DNA from: Chitinophaga tropicalis
GTDB lineage: Bacteria; Bacteroidota; Bacteroidia; Chitinophagales; Chitinophagaceae
DNA length: 64,000 nucleotides
Assembly (NCBI RefSeq): GCF_009758205.1
Contig: NZ_WRXN01000004.1
Coordinates: 372,001 to 436,000, forward strand
Direction of reading: 5' to 3'
The position numbers were made by a program, and so were the translations under genes. Shown here one piece after another: positions 1 through 9,678 of this stretch; position 1 is the first letter of the stretch; each line of letters opens with the position of its first letter. The notes under the pieces are model-generated. The model had not been told where the DNA came from, did no database searches, and saw only the letters and a program-made list of their open reading frames with translations.

Positions 1-2387
1 TTTATGGATTAGGCCAGCATCAGACGGGATTAATGAACTACAAAAACCAGGATGTTGACCTTACCCAGTACAACTCTGTTGCTGTAATACCCTTCCTGGT
101 TTCCAGCAAACATTATGGTATACTGTGGGACAATTATTCCATTACCCGTTTTGGCGATGACAGACCTTATGAGGAACTGGGCAGCCTGCAGCTGACGGAT
201 AAAGATGGTAAAGAGGGTGCCCTTACAGCTACCTATGCGCTCAGGAATAAACCAGGAACTGTTTTTACCCAACAGCGGGTAACAAAGATAGACTACACCT
301 TCCTGCCGGACCTGAAAAGAATGCCGGCCGGCTACCCGATGGAAAAAGGTATCATCACCTGGGAAGGTAATATAGCTTCTGCAACAGGCGGAGAGGAAAA
401 ATTCTACTTAACATCTTCAGGATACATCAGGATCTGGATCAATGACGAATTAAAACTGGACAAATGGAGGGAGGGCTGGAACCCTGGCCCTTCAATTTTC
501 AGACATCAGCTGGAAAAAGGAAAGAAGTATAAGCTCAAAATGGAATGGATCCCGGAATCAGACCAGGCATTTATTTCTGTGAGACACCTTTCTCCTACCC
601 CGGCAACTTTAAAGGATAAAACAGCGTTCACCTCTGAGGCGGGAGAAAAGATAGACTACTATTTTGTGTATGGCAACCAGATGGATGAGGTGATAAACGG
701 CTACCGCACCATCACCGGCAAGGCTACCATTATCCCCAAATGGGCACTGGGATACTGGCAAAGCCGTGAACGGTATAAAACCCAGCGGGACGTGATCAGC
801 ACCATGCAGGAATTCCGTAAAAGGAAGATCCCTATTGATAATATAGTAATGGACTGGTCTTACTGGAAAGAAGACGAATGGGGCAGCCAGGATTTTGACC
901 CTGCGCGTTTTCCGGATGCAAAAGGCATGATAGACTCCCTGCATAATATCTATCATGCACACTTTATGATTTCTGCATGGCCTAAGTTCTATAAAGGCAT
1001 ACATAACTACAACCTGTTCGATGAAAAAAACTGGCTGTACAAACAGAGTATCAATGACGGCATAAAAGACTGGATAGGCAAAGGATATGTATCTACATTC
1101 TATGATGCTTTCAATCCCGGTGCGCGTAAGCTATTCTGGCAGCTGCTGAGTCAGCATCTGTTCAGCAAGGGAGTGGATGCATGGTGGCTGGACGCTACTG
1201 AGCCGGATGTGCTTTCAAATGCTACGATCGACTATCGCAAACAACTGATGAACCCCACTGCACTGGGCCCATCTACACAATATTTCAATACTTACGCGCT
1301 GCTGAATGCAAAAGGCATTTACGAAGGGCAAAGGGAAGAAAAGCCCGATCAGCGCGTATTCATTCTTACCCGTTCTGCATATGCAGGCATGCAGCGTTAT
1401 GCTGCTGCTACCTGGAGCGGGGATATTGCCTCCCGCTTCGACGAGCTGGCAAGGCAGATACCGGCGGGGCTGAATTTCGGCCTGTCAGGCATGCCTTACT
1501 GGACAACAGACATCGGCGGGTTCTATGTGGAAGATAAATATGACAAGCCTGATCCGCAGGGTGCGAACCTGCAGGAATGGAGAGAGCTGAACACCCGCTG
1601 GTTCCAGTATGGCGCTTTCTGTCCGTTGTTCCGTTCACATGGGCAATATCCTTACCGCGAGCCGTTCAACATTGCACCGGACAACAGTGAGGAATTTAAG
1701 TCAATGGTATATTATGACAAACTGCGTTACCGACTGATGCCCTATATTTATTCGCTGGCAGGACAGACGTACCATAATGGTTATACGCCGATGCGCGGGC
1801 TGATCATGGATTTTGACAAGGATACTGCTGTACAGCATATCGGAGATCAGTTCATGTTCGGTCCTGCCCTGCTGGTAAACCCGGTGTATACTTATAAGGC
1901 GCGCAGCCGTCGTTTGTATCTTCCTGCCAATACAGGCTGGTATGATCTTTACGATGGGAAATATACTGAGGGTGGTAAATATATCACGGCAGATGCACCT
2001 CTGGGCAGAATACCGTTGTATGTAAAAGCAGGCAGTATTATTCCTTTCGGGCCGGCATTACAATATACAGCAGAGAAAAAAGCTGATACCATTACACTGT
2101 ACGTATATACAGGTAGCAATGGTCAGTTTACGCTCTATGAAGATGAAGGGGTGAACTACAACTATGAGAAAGGACAGTACAGCACAATTTCCTTTAATTA
2201 TAGCGAGGCAAGCAAAACACTTACAATAGGCAAACGGGAAGGCAGCTTCCCCGGGATGTTGCAGGACAGAGCATTCCGTATCATTACGGTGGAGAAATCA
2301 GCTCCGGTAGCAACAGATCCGGACAGCAGCAAGGGGACCATGATCAAATACAATGGACAAGAACAAACTATATCACTTAAAAATTAA
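1..2387 (+). CDS. GH31 glycoside hydrolase, alpha-xylosidase-like with PA14 insert (5' end outside window)
   Basis: This is a family GH31 enzyme, most like Bacteroidota alpha-xylosidases that trim terminal alpha-xylose from xyloglucan oligosaccharides in the periplasm. The gene enters from the left edge. The first ATG is at 33, but the frame is open upstream and reads YGLGQHQTGL, a conserved GH31 N-domain motif, so the true start lies outside the window. Counting from position 33, a PA14-like insert covers about residues 100-195 and the catalytic barrel starts near 235. WWLDATEPD carries the likely nucleophile Asp (codon at 1191) and WSGD the acid/base Asp (codon at 1422). The beta-sandwich C-terminus is complete, ending at TAA. 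The gene lies upstream of a SusC/SusD pair on the same strand, which suggests a polysaccharide utilisation locus. GH31 membership is firm; xylosidase rather than glucosidase activity is inferred from the PA14 insert. Confidence 0.93.
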   Translation, partial: YGLGQHQTGLMNYKNQDVDLTQYNSVAVIPFLVSSKHYGILWDNYSITRFGDDRPYEELGSLQLTDKDGKEGALTATYALRNKPGTVFTQQRVTKIDYTFLPDLKRMPAGYPMEKGIITWEGNIASATGGEEKFYLTSSGYIRIWINDELKLDKWREGWNPGPSIFRHQLEKGKKYKLKMEWIPESDQAFISVRHLSPTPATLKDKTAFTSEAGEKIDYYFVYGNQMDEVINGYRTITGKATIIPKWALGYWQSRERYKTQRDVISTMQEFRKRKIPIDNIVMDWSYWKEDEWGSQDFDPARFPDAKGMIDSLHNIYHAHFMISAWPKFYKGIHNYNLFDEKNWLYKQSINDGIKDWIGKGYVSTFYDAFNPGARKLFWQLLSQHLFSKGVDAWWLDATEPDVLSNATIDYRKQLMNPTALGPSTQYFNTYALLNAKGIYEGQREEKPDQRVFILTRSAYAGMQRYAAATWSGDIASRFDELARQIPAGLNFGLSGMPYWTTDIGGFYVEDKYDKPDPQGANLQEWRELNTRWFQYGAFCPLFRSHGQYPYREPFNIAPDNSEEFKSMVYYDKLRYRLMPYIYSLAGQTYHNGYTPMRGLIMDFDKDTAVQHIGDQFMFGPALLVNPVYTYKARSRRLYLPANTGWYDLYDGKYTEGGKYITADAPLGRIPLYVKAGSIIPFGPALQYTAEKKADTITLYVYTGSNGQFTLYEDEGVNYNYEKGQYSTISFNYSEASKTLTIGKREGSFPGMLQDRAFRIITVEKSAPVATDPDSSKGTMIKYNGQEQTISLKN

Positions 2388-2411
2388 TTCGTCATTTAAC
2401 ACGTTTTGAGA

Positions 2412-2437
2412 CAGTGGCATGGGCATCCATGCCACTG
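2412..2437 (+). terminator. Hairpin between GH31 and susC
   Basis: A perfect 11-bp inverted repeat (CAGTGGCATGG / CCATGCCACTG) with a 4-nt GCAT loop lies 25 nt after the GH31 stop and 55 nt before susC. No T-tract follows. It could be a T-less terminator, a processing site or an attenuator that sets the GH31:SusC ratio. The structure is seen in the sequence; the role is inferred. Confidence 0.55.
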
Positions 2438-2492
2438 AGTTCACGCTTCAACCATCAAGCAAAAAACATCCCGTAACTAACATTCTAACATT

Positions 2493-5400
2493 ATGAAAAC
2501 TGCTTACAAAATCAGAGATTTTGTGACTGCATGCATGATCCCGGTATCATGCGGATTAAGCAGCCTGCTGCTGATAGCAATGCTGTTACCCGGCAATGCT
2601 GTAGTAGCACAATCAGCCAAGCATGCCTTATCGGGCAAGGTAACCACAGGTAAAGACAATAGTCCGCTGCCAGGGGCCAGCGTCCGTATCAAAGGCACTA
2701 ACAGCGGCGCTATCACCGATGGTACCGGTAGCTTTAGTCTACAGGTAAGCGACAGTGATTCCCTGGAAGTAACGCTGGTAGGTTATGCCCGCCAGGTGAT
2801 AGCTGTAAAGGGACGGACCACCATGAACATTACTCTTTCTGAAGGCGCTACAGGACTGGATGAGATCGTAGTAGTGGGTTATGGCACAGAAAAGAAAAAG
2901 CTGGTGACCGGCGCTATTGATCACGTGAATACACAACAGCTGGAACAGAACCATGCATTGCGTATTGACCAGGCATTGCAGGGGCAGACACCCGGTGTGC
3001 AGATCAGCGCCAACTCTGCCCAGCCGGGCGAGTCCATGAAAGTGCGTATCCGAGGTACAAGCACTGTAGGTAATGCAGACCCACTGTATATTGTGGATGG
3101 TGTGCCTACCAATGACATCAGCTATCTGAACGCCAGCGATATCTCTGCTATAGACGTGCTGAAAGATGCAGCATCCGCAGCTATCTACGGTTCAAGGGCA
3201 GCTAACGGTGTTGTGCTGGTAACTACCAGGAAAGGCCGTGCGGGCAATATGAGGATTGGTTATGACATGTACTATGGCGTACAGAATCCTTCTCATAAAG
3301 TAGCGTTGCTGAATGCACATGACTATGGTGTGATCATGAATGAAATGGCTATCAACTCCGGTAATCCCGCTTATTTCACTGTAGATGAGCTGAACAAACT
3401 GGGGAAGGGTACTGACTGGCAGGAAGCTATGTACAACAAGAGAGCGCCTATGCAGAACCATACGCTCAGCCTTTCCGGCGGTAACGACAGGTCTGTGTTC
3501 TCTTCCTCTCTTTCTTATACTGCACAGGATGGTGTTATAGGGTTTAAAGATCAGTCCAAATATGAGAGGATATCTTTCCGTATCAATACTGAGCACAAAA
3601 TGTATAAAGACATTATCGTGTTCGGGCAGAACCTCACCTATGCTCAATCTAATAAGAGAGGTGTAGCTGTTGGCAACATTTACAGCAATACCATGCGCGG
3701 TGTTTTTAATGTGAGCCCGCTGTTCCCGGTATATGACACGAGCGGGAATTTTGCAAGGTCTACCTTCATCCCCGAAGAGGTGAACCCTGTAGCCGCCATG
3801 TATTACCAGAACCAGAACAAGAACAAGACGGACCGTATTTTCGGTGATGCTTACCTGCAGGTATCTCCTATCAAGGGATTGACATTACGCAGCGACTTCG
3901 GTGTTGACCTGCAGTATTCCAATTCAAGGAGCTATCTGCCGGTATATGAGCTGTCTACCAATACTACCAATGAACACTCAAGGGCAACTGAAGGGCGTTA
4001 CCGTACCGTGAACTGGAACTGGGATAATACCATCAACTACCAGAGAGAGTTCGGTAAACATAACATAGGTGTGCTGTTAGGTATGAACAGCAACCTGACA
4101 GAAGCCTCCAGCCTGTACGGCTACAAGCAGGACCTGATAAAAGAAGGCCTGGACAACGCAGTGATAGATAACGGTACTACAGACAGTACACAACGTATCT
4201 TTGGTACAGACAGCTCTGCAGCGCTGGTATCTTATTTTGGACGTCTCAGCTATTCTTATGCAGATAAATACATGTTTACGGCGGTATTGAGATCTGATGC
4301 ATCTTCCCGTTTCGGCGCCAACAACAGAAGAGGTTATTTCCCTTCTTTCTCTGCCGGATGGGTACTTACCAACGAGCCATTTGTAGACCTGAACTGGCTG
4401 GATTTCCTGAAGATCCGTGCAGGATGGGGACAGAACGGTAACCTGCCTGTTCCTTACTACCAGTACCTTTCTACCATCTCTTCACAATACCTGGGTTATT
4501 ACTTCGGATCGGGAGATCAGCCGCTGATAGGCTCTGCTCCGATCAAGATATCTAACCCAGACCTGAAGTGGGAAACTTCAGAGCAGGCCAACATTGGTTT
4601 TGATGCGCACCTGTTCAAGGATTTCTCCCTTACAGTAGATGTATACCGTAAAACAACGAAAGACTGGCTGGTGCCGGTAAATATACCTGCCGTTTCCGGC
4701 GCTGCCACGACTTACATCAATGGTGGTAACGTACGCAACCAGGGTGTGGAAATTTCACTGGGATACAATCATACATTCCATGACCTGAGCTTTGGCGTGA
4801 ACGCTAACATGGGCCTGAACCGTAATGAAATAACGGCTATCCCCAACAAGGAAGGTATCATTAACGGCCAGACAGGTGTAACTTTTGCCAGCATGCCGGA
4901 ATTCTACCGTGCACAGGTAGGTCATCCTATGGGTTACTTCTACGGTTATACGACAGCGGGCATTTTCCAGAATACACAGGAAGTGACCAGCTATGTATCT
5001 AAGAACGGTGCGATGCTGCAGCCTAATGCGCAGCCTGGTGATGTACGTTTCAAGGATATAAACGGAGATGGCGTGATAGACAGTAAGGACCAGGGACAGA
5101 TAGGCAATCCTTATCCTAAGTTCACTTATGGTCTGAACCTGAACCTGGGTTATAAAGGATTTGATTTTGCTGTTGCGCTGTATGGCAGCTACGGTAACCA
5201 GATCTGGGATGGTACGCATGACTACTCCCGTCCTACCAGCAACTATACAACAGAGATCCTGGGCCGCTGGACAGGTGAAGGCACTTCCAACAGGCTGCCA
5301 CGTATAACAGACAACGCTGAGCTGAATCAGAACTGGATCCGCTCATCTGACCTGTATATTCATAGTGCTTCTTTCCTGCGCGTAAAGAGCCTGAACCTGG

Positions 5401-5606
5401 GTTATGATTTCAAGAGACTGCTGGGGCAGATCCCTTTACAGCAGCTGAGATTATATGTCTCTGCTACCAACCTGTTCACATTCACCAGTTATAAAGGAGT
5501 AGATCCTGAAGTGGGTTACGGTCCTGCGGGATGGGCATCCGGTATAGACGTGGGTACATATCCTCAACCTAAAACAGTGATGGTAGGCCTGAATGTAAAA
5601 TTCTAA
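2493..5606 (+). CDS. SusC/RagA-family TonB-dependent outer-membrane transporter
   Basis: This 1037-residue protein is an outer-membrane beta-barrel that imports oligosaccharides using TonB energy together with its SusD partner. It has an extended N-terminal signal region (about residues 1-40, ending VVAQS). A carboxypeptidase-regulatory-like domain follows (about 45-115, LSGKVTTG to LVGYARQV). The SusC plug starts after the VVVGYG signature near 128, and the C-terminus ends in Phe (GLNVKF), as expected for a barrel protein. There is no STN domain, so it is not a FecA-type signalling receptor. susD follows after 11 nt. It is the transporter of the first PUL, downstream of the GH31 gene. The substrate cannot be read from the sequence. 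Confidence 0.96.
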   Translation: MKTAYKIRDFVTACMIPVSCGLSSLLLIAMLLPGNAVVAQSAKHALSGKVTTGKDNSPLPGASVRIKGTNSGAITDGTGSFSLQVSDSDSLEVTLVGYARQVIAVKGRTTMNITLSEGATGLDEIVVVGYGTEKKKLVTGAIDHVNTQQLEQNHALRIDQALQGQTPGVQISANSAQPGESMKVRIRGTSTVGNADPLYIVDGVPTNDISYLNASDISAIDVLKDAASAAIYGSRAANGVVLVTTRKGRAGNMRIGYDMYYGVQNPSHKVALLNAHDYGVIMNEMAINSGNPAYFTVDELNKLGKGTDWQEAMYNKRAPMQNHTLSLSGGNDRSVFSSSLSYTAQDGVIGFKDQSKYERISFRINTEHKMYKDIIVFGQNLTYAQSNKRGVAVGNIYSNTMRGVFNVSPLFPVYDTSGNFARSTFIPEEVNPVAAMYYQNQNKNKTDRIFGDAYLQVSPIKGLTLRSDFGVDLQYSNSRSYLPVYELSTNTTNEHSRATEGRYRTVNWNWDNTINYQREFGKHNIGVLLGMNSNLTEASSLYGYKQDLIKEGLDNAVIDNGTTDSTQRIFGTDSSAALVSYFGRLSYSYADKYMFTAVLRSDASSRFGANNRRGYFPSFSAGWVLTNEPFVDLNWLDFLKIRAGWGQNGNLPVPYYQYLSTISSQYLGYYFGSGDQPLIGSAPIKISNPDLKWETSEQANIGFDAHLFKDFSLTVDVYRKTTKDWLVPVNIPAVSGAATTYINGGNVRNQGVEISLGYNHTFHDLSFGVNANMGLNRNEITAIPNKEGIINGQTGVTFASMPEFYRAQVGHPMGYFYGYTTAGIFQNTQEVTSYVSKNGAMLQPNAQPGDVRFKDINGDGVIDSKDQGQIGNPYPKFTYGLNLNLGYKGFDFAVALYGSYGNQIWDGTHDYSRPTSNYTTEILGRWTGEGTSNRLPRITDNAELNQNWIRSSDLYIHSASFLRVKSLNLGYDFKRLLGQIPLQQLRLYVSATNLFTFTSYKGVDPEVGYGPAGWASGIDVGTYPQPKTVMVGLNVKF

Positions 5607-5617
5607 AATTTCCACAG

Positions 5618-7183
5618 ATGAAAAAGATATTCGTTTCAATCATAGCTATAGCACTCTTCGCGGCGTGCAGCAAAAATTTCCTGGAACGTTCGCCGGTAGA
5701 TGAGATCACAGAAGTAGATTTCTACCAGACACCGAAGCAGGCATTACAGGCGCTGGTAGCTGTATATAACCAGCTGAACATCGGAGATTATGACAACATA
5801 CATCTTGTATCTGAGCTGGCCAGCGACAACTGTTTTGGCGGTGGCGGTACTTCCGACCTTACCTGGAAACAGTGGGACCGTTTCCAGGAAGCGGCCAATA
5901 TGAACCTGGGCATCTGGCAGAAATACTATACCGGTATTTACAGGGCCAACGTAGTTCTTTCCAAACTGGAAGGCGTGAACTGGGGCGCTGATACTACGCT
6001 GAAATCACAGTATACTGCGGAAGCGCGTTTCCTGCGTGCGTATTTCTACTTTGACCTTGTGCGTATGTTCGGGCATGTGCCATTGACCACCAAACCGCTG
6101 ACCGTAAGCGAATATAACATACCACAGGCTGATCCTGCAGAAGTATACAAACAGATAGCTGAAGACCTGGTATATGCAGCTAACACACTGCCTTCTACTC
6201 CTTATGCTGGCATATCCACAGCTGACTATGGCCGTGTTACCAAATGGGCAGCTGAGGCGCTGATAGGCCGTGTATACCTCTACTATACCGGTTACTACAA
6301 ACAGACCGACCTGGCAGGTGTTGTTTCCAAAACACAGGCCATTACTTACCTGGAAAACATTATCAATACCGCTGGTTACGGACTGGTAGCATCATTCCCC
6401 AACCTCTGGCAATCTGCCGGTACTTCCTTTGTTGGTGAAGACAATAAAGAAACCATCTGGTCTATTAAATTCACATATAAAGGCCTGGGCAACTGGGACC
6501 AGCACAACGGTAACCGTATGCAGGTAGATATTGCTATCCGCAACCAGGTACTGGGCCCTTACTATAAAGGATGGGGCGCTGGCACTGTGAATACCAAACT
6601 GTGGAATGCCTATGAAAGCAGCGATAGCCGTCGTACCAGCACAGCGATCTCTATTGATGGTGAAGGACTGACGGCTTATTCACTGGGCGACCAGGCACAA
6701 TACACCGGTTATTTCTGGAAGAAATACACTCCTATGACGGCAGGTAATGCTGAAGAAATGGGTGGTAACTTCCAGATAGATAACTACTATGATGATGTAG
6801 TGATCCGTTATGCAGATGTGCTGCTGATGGCAGCAGAACTCAACCTGGACGTGGACCTGGGCAAAGCGCAGGGTTATTATGACCAGATACGCGACAGGGC
6901 CTATGGTAATACGACCCACCGGAAAACACTGACTGGCGACGCTGCCGGTAAAAACCTGATCATGGAAGAACGCAGACTGGAATTTGCACTGGAAGGACAA
7001 CGCTACTGGGACCTGCTCCGCCAGGGAACAGATGTGGCTAAAGCAGCTATAGATAACAGCAGCAGCGACGCCCAGTTCAATGTAACTTTCCGTACGGAAA
7101 CACAGGGGCTGTTCAAGATTCCTGAACAGGAGATCAGTTTGTCTAACGGTGTGTATAAACAAAATACCGGTTGGTCTAATTAA
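5618..7183 (+). CDS. SusD/RagB-family surface glycan-binding lipoprotein
   Basis: This 521-residue surface lipoprotein forms the lid of the SusC transporter and captures glycan. The signal peptide ends in a lipobox (LFAAC, Cys17), followed by the SusD N-terminal pattern NFLERSPVDEITEVDFYQT. The TPR-rich helical core and the RagB-type C-terminal region (LIMEERRLEFALEGQRYWDLLR, given here only as a landmark) are present, and the length is normal for the family. It starts 11 nt after susC and is followed by a small lipoprotein gene, the usual SusC-SusD-binding-protein order. Classification is firm; ligand specificity is unknown. Confidence 0.95.
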   Translation: MKKIFVSIIAIALFAACSKNFLERSPVDEITEVDFYQTPKQALQALVAVYNQLNIGDYDNIHLVSELASDNCFGGGGTSDLTWKQWDRFQEAANMNLGIWQKYYTGIYRANVVLSKLEGVNWGADTTLKSQYTAEARFLRAYFYFDLVRMFGHVPLTTKPLTVSEYNIPQADPAEVYKQIAEDLVYAANTLPSTPYAGISTADYGRVTKWAAEALIGRVYLYYTGYYKQTDLAGVVSKTQAITYLENIINTAGYGLVASFPNLWQSAGTSFVGEDNKETIWSIKFTYKGLGNWDQHNGNRMQVDIAIRNQVLGPYYKGWGAGTVNTKLWNAYESSDSRRTSTAISIDGEGLTAYSLGDQAQYTGYFWKKYTPMTAGNAEEMGGNFQIDNYYDDVVIRYADVLLMAAELNLDVDLGKAQGYYDQIRDRAYGNTTHRKTLTGDAAGKNLIMEERRLEFALEGQRYWDLLRQGTDVAKAAIDNSSSDAQFNVTFRTETQGLFKIPEQEISLSNGVYKQNTGWSN

Positions 7184-7205
7184 TCATTCCACAAAAAACT
7201 GCAAC

Positions 7206-7970
7206 ATGAAAAAGCTTATCACCTTATCCCTGCTTGCATTATCTACCTGGATGGTATCGTGTACAAAGGAAGATGAAGAAAGTCTTCCCGGTCCGAGCAT
7301 TGCCCAGTCAGATGTAAAGTTCTCTGTTACTCAGCAGGCAGGACATGACAATATAGTAATGCTGGAAGGTCTTACACAGAATGTTTATTTACATTACTGG
7401 GACTTTACCGGGGGTTATTCCAAGAAACAGAAAGACACTATCAACCTGCCATTTGCAGGTACTTATACCATTCATTACAGCGTGTATACACATGGTGGAG
7501 TGCTGGGAGACAGTACCAACATAACCGTATCACAGAACGACCCGGATTATTTTTCAAGTCCTATGTGGAATTTGCTGACCGACGCCCAGGCTGGCAAGAC
7601 CTGGGTATGGGCGATTGATGCTCCTGGGGGCGGTTGTTATGGTAATGGTCCTGGTACTGCGACCAAGCCTGAATGGTGGGTGAATGGTTTGGCTTACCTG
7701 ACCAGTCAGGGTGTGCAGAATGATGAGATGAAGTTAGATCTGAATGGCGCCAAGAATTTTACTTTTACACATAATGGTGTGAGTACTGCTGCGCGTTTTG
7801 ACCTGGATACGTTGAATAAGACGTTGAAGATTACGGGGAGTGATATCAGTTTGGGTAAGAAGATCACTTATTCTATTGTGACATTGAATGAGAATGAGCT
7901 GACGTTGGTTGAGCAGGGTGATGGCTGGAGGAATTTGTGGTTGTTTAAGAGGAAAGGATACAATTATTAG
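7206..7970 (+). CDS. Surface lipoprotein with PKD-like domain, SusE/F-position glycan-binding candidate
   Basis: This protein of about 254 residues has a lipoprotein signal peptide ending WMVSC (Cys18), so it is probably anchored in the outer membrane. The open frame extends upstream to 7149 into the susD 3' end. The ATG at 7206 was chosen because it begins directly with the signal peptide MKKLITLSLL. After the linker there is a PKD/Ig-like segment (about residues 45-110: YWDFTGG...GTYTIHYSVY). A Trp- and Gly-rich second half then resembles small carbohydrate-binding folds. Its position directly after SusD suggests a surface glycan-binding protein that helps gather the PUL substrate. No family name can be assigned with confidence; the role is inferred from position and lipobox. 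Confidence 0.8.
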   Translation: MKKLITLSLLALSTWMVSCTKEDEESLPGPSIAQSDVKFSVTQQAGHDNIVMLEGLTQNVYLHYWDFTGGYSKKQKDTINLPFAGTYTIHYSVYTHGGVLGDSTNITVSQNDPDYFSSPMWNLLTDAQAGKTWVWAIDAPGGGCYGNGPGTATKPEWWVNGLAYLTSQGVQNDEMKLDLNGAKNFTFTHNGVSTAARFDLDTLNKTLKITGSDISLGKKITYSIVTLNENELTLVEQGDGWRNLWLFKRKGYNY

Positions 7971-8053
7971 TTTGCGGGATAAGATGGAAGAACAGAGGGA
8001 TGGAGCGTGATGCTTCATCCCTTTTATTTTTGAATTAGTGGGGAGAGAACATG

Positions 8054-8145
8054 CCAAAAAAAATCGCTTTTGCCTTCGGCAAAAGCGATTTTTTTTGGAG
8101 GGGCCTGCGGCGCTTTTTATTAAAGTGATTGGGCCTGCGGCCGGC
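8054..8145. repeat. Intergenic repeat element copy A (terminator hairpin plus GC-rich boxes)
   Basis: A perfect 21-bp stem (8054-8074 with 8078-8098) has a 3-nt TTC loop and A8/T8 flanks. GGCCTGCGGC follows at 8102 and GGCCTGCGGCCGGC at 8132-8145. It sits between convergent genes ending at 7970 (+) and 8180 (-), so the A/T-flanked palindrome can terminate transcription from both sides. The same architecture recurs at 13043, 45491 and 48742, with partial copies at 35177 and 46411, which points to an interspersed repeat family. Confidence 0.85.
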
Positions 8146-8179
8146 TATTTTTTATGATGGAGATTGAATTTTCGACCGA

Positions 8180-9676
8180 TTAATTGTAGCCGGGATTCTG
8201 TGTGTACAGGCCGGGTTTGATCTGTATTTCAGATTGAGGAATAGGATAAATAAACTTATTCGCATCCATATTGATCTGGTAATTCTGTTGTAACCATGGA
8301 TTCATTACATCCAGGCAACGTCCTGTTCTTACCAGGTCTCCCCAATACTGACCTTCCCATGCCAGTTCATGTCTTCTCTCCCTTTCAATGATCAGCTTAA
8401 AATCAGTCTGTGAAGGCGCATCTATTGTTGCCAGGCCGGCCCTTGTGCGGATGCGGTTTACCAGGGTTACAGCTTCTGTTGTTGGCCCGCCGGTTTCGTT
8501 CACGGCTTCTGCATACATAAGCATTACATCTTCCGGGCGTAATAAAGGGAAGTTAATACCCCAGTCTGAGCTGCTGAGAATAGAAGATGCCGCTGTAGAA
8601 TCAAGATATTTCTTAAAGTAATTACGTTTGGTCATTACACCGGAACGGTTACGGTATACAGTATCAAGTATGACGAACTTGCGTTTATCTCCCGTTTCAA
8701 AACTATTAATAAGATCGTCAGAAGGGAAACCCTGCATATAGTATGAACCATAGGGGGTAATTTTGGTATCCATATCCAATGGGATCACTTCTCCCGGAAC
8801 GGGGTTACCAAGTCCTTTACCGCCGGAAAGATATTGTACTTCAAAGAGGGAATATTTATTATCACTTGCGGTCTTAAATATCTCTGCATAGGTAGCGGCA
8901 AACTTCCAGCCATCTGCCTGGTTCTCTGCATTGAGTACTTCTTTAAGAGCGGTTACTGCTTTTGCATAATTCTCTGTTTTCAACAGCGGATAACCAGCCA
9001 TATAGAGATAAGCTTTACCCAGCAAGCCAAGTGCTGCCCATTTTGTAGCCCTTCCTTTATCTGCACCTGTATATGACTTCGGTAATAAGATGGCTGCTTC
9101 TGTCAATTCCTTTACAATGAAATTATAGATAGTATCTGCCCCTACCCTGCCGTATGACAGTGCTTCCTGGGAAGAAACCACTTTATCTATGAGCGGTACT
9201 CCACCGAAAACTTTTACGAGCTCAAAGTAGGAAAGCGCGCGGAGAAATTTGCATTCTCCTTTCAGCCGGCTTCTTTTAGTAGTATCAGAGAAAGGAATAT
9301 CATCGATCCTGTCAAGCACCTGGTTGGCACGTTCTATCAGCTCATAGTCGTTCGTCCATGCTGTCTGCAAGGTACCCAGGGCAGGTGTTACTTCAAATGC
9401 GGAGATACTGAAATAGTCTCTGGCGGCATCCTGTCTGTCTACATAATAATTGCTGGACCTGCATTCGGAGAGATAGATGTTGTTCACATCGGGGAAGCCC
9501 AGGAGTTTATTATACACTCCGCTGACAGCCTGCATTATATCATTCTCTGTTTTATAGAAGCCAGTCTCAGACTGATTGGAGATAGGTACTGTATCCAGAA
9601 AATCCTTATTACAGGAAGAAGTGATGATCAGTAATAAGAGTGCTGCGTATATATGTAAACGTTTCATTGTTTTCAT
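8180..9676 (-). CDS. SusD/RagB-family surface glycan-binding lipoprotein
   Basis: This is a 498-residue SusD homologue and partner of the SusC encoded 2 nt upstream. The lipobox is ITSSC (Cys22 if translation starts at 9676). A second in-frame ATG at 9667 gives a more typical MKRLHIYAALLL signal peptide, and either start is possible. The family pattern NKDFLDTVPISNQSETGFY follows the lipid Cys, and the C-terminal RagB region has the ERRHELAWEGQYWGDLVRTG landmark. The gene ends at a convergent junction marked by repeat element A. It is the last gene of the minus-strand PUL that starts at 19878 or at the small ORF at 12933. Confidence 0.95.
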   Translation of the reverse strand: MKTMKRLHIYAALLLLIITSSCNKDFLDTVPISNQSETGFYKTENDIMQAVSGVYNKLLGFPDVNNIYLSECRSSNYYVDRQDAARDYFSISAFEVTPALGTLQTAWTNDYELIERANQVLDRIDDIPFSDTTKRSRLKGECKFLRALSYFELVKVFGGVPLIDKVVSSQEALSYGRVGADTIYNFIVKELTEAAILLPKSYTGADKGRATKWAALGLLGKAYLYMAGYPLLKTENYAKAVTALKEVLNAENQADGWKFAATYAEIFKTASDNKYSLFEVQYLSGGKGLGNPVPGEVIPLDMDTKITPYGSYYMQGFPSDDLINSFETGDKRKFVILDTVYRNRSGVMTKRNYFKKYLDSTAASSILSSSDWGINFPLLRPEDVMLMYAEAVNETGGPTTEAVTLVNRIRTRAGLATIDAPSQTDFKLIIERERRHELAWEGQYWGDLVRTGRCLDVMNPWLQQNYQINMDANKFIYPIPQSEIQIKPGLYTQNPGYN

Positions 9677-9678
9677 TT

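Noticed and set aside
33-2387. ATG at 33 as the start of the first GH31 gene
   Set aside because: The frame is open upstream to the edge and encodes the conserved YGLGQHQTGL motif, so the start is outside the window.
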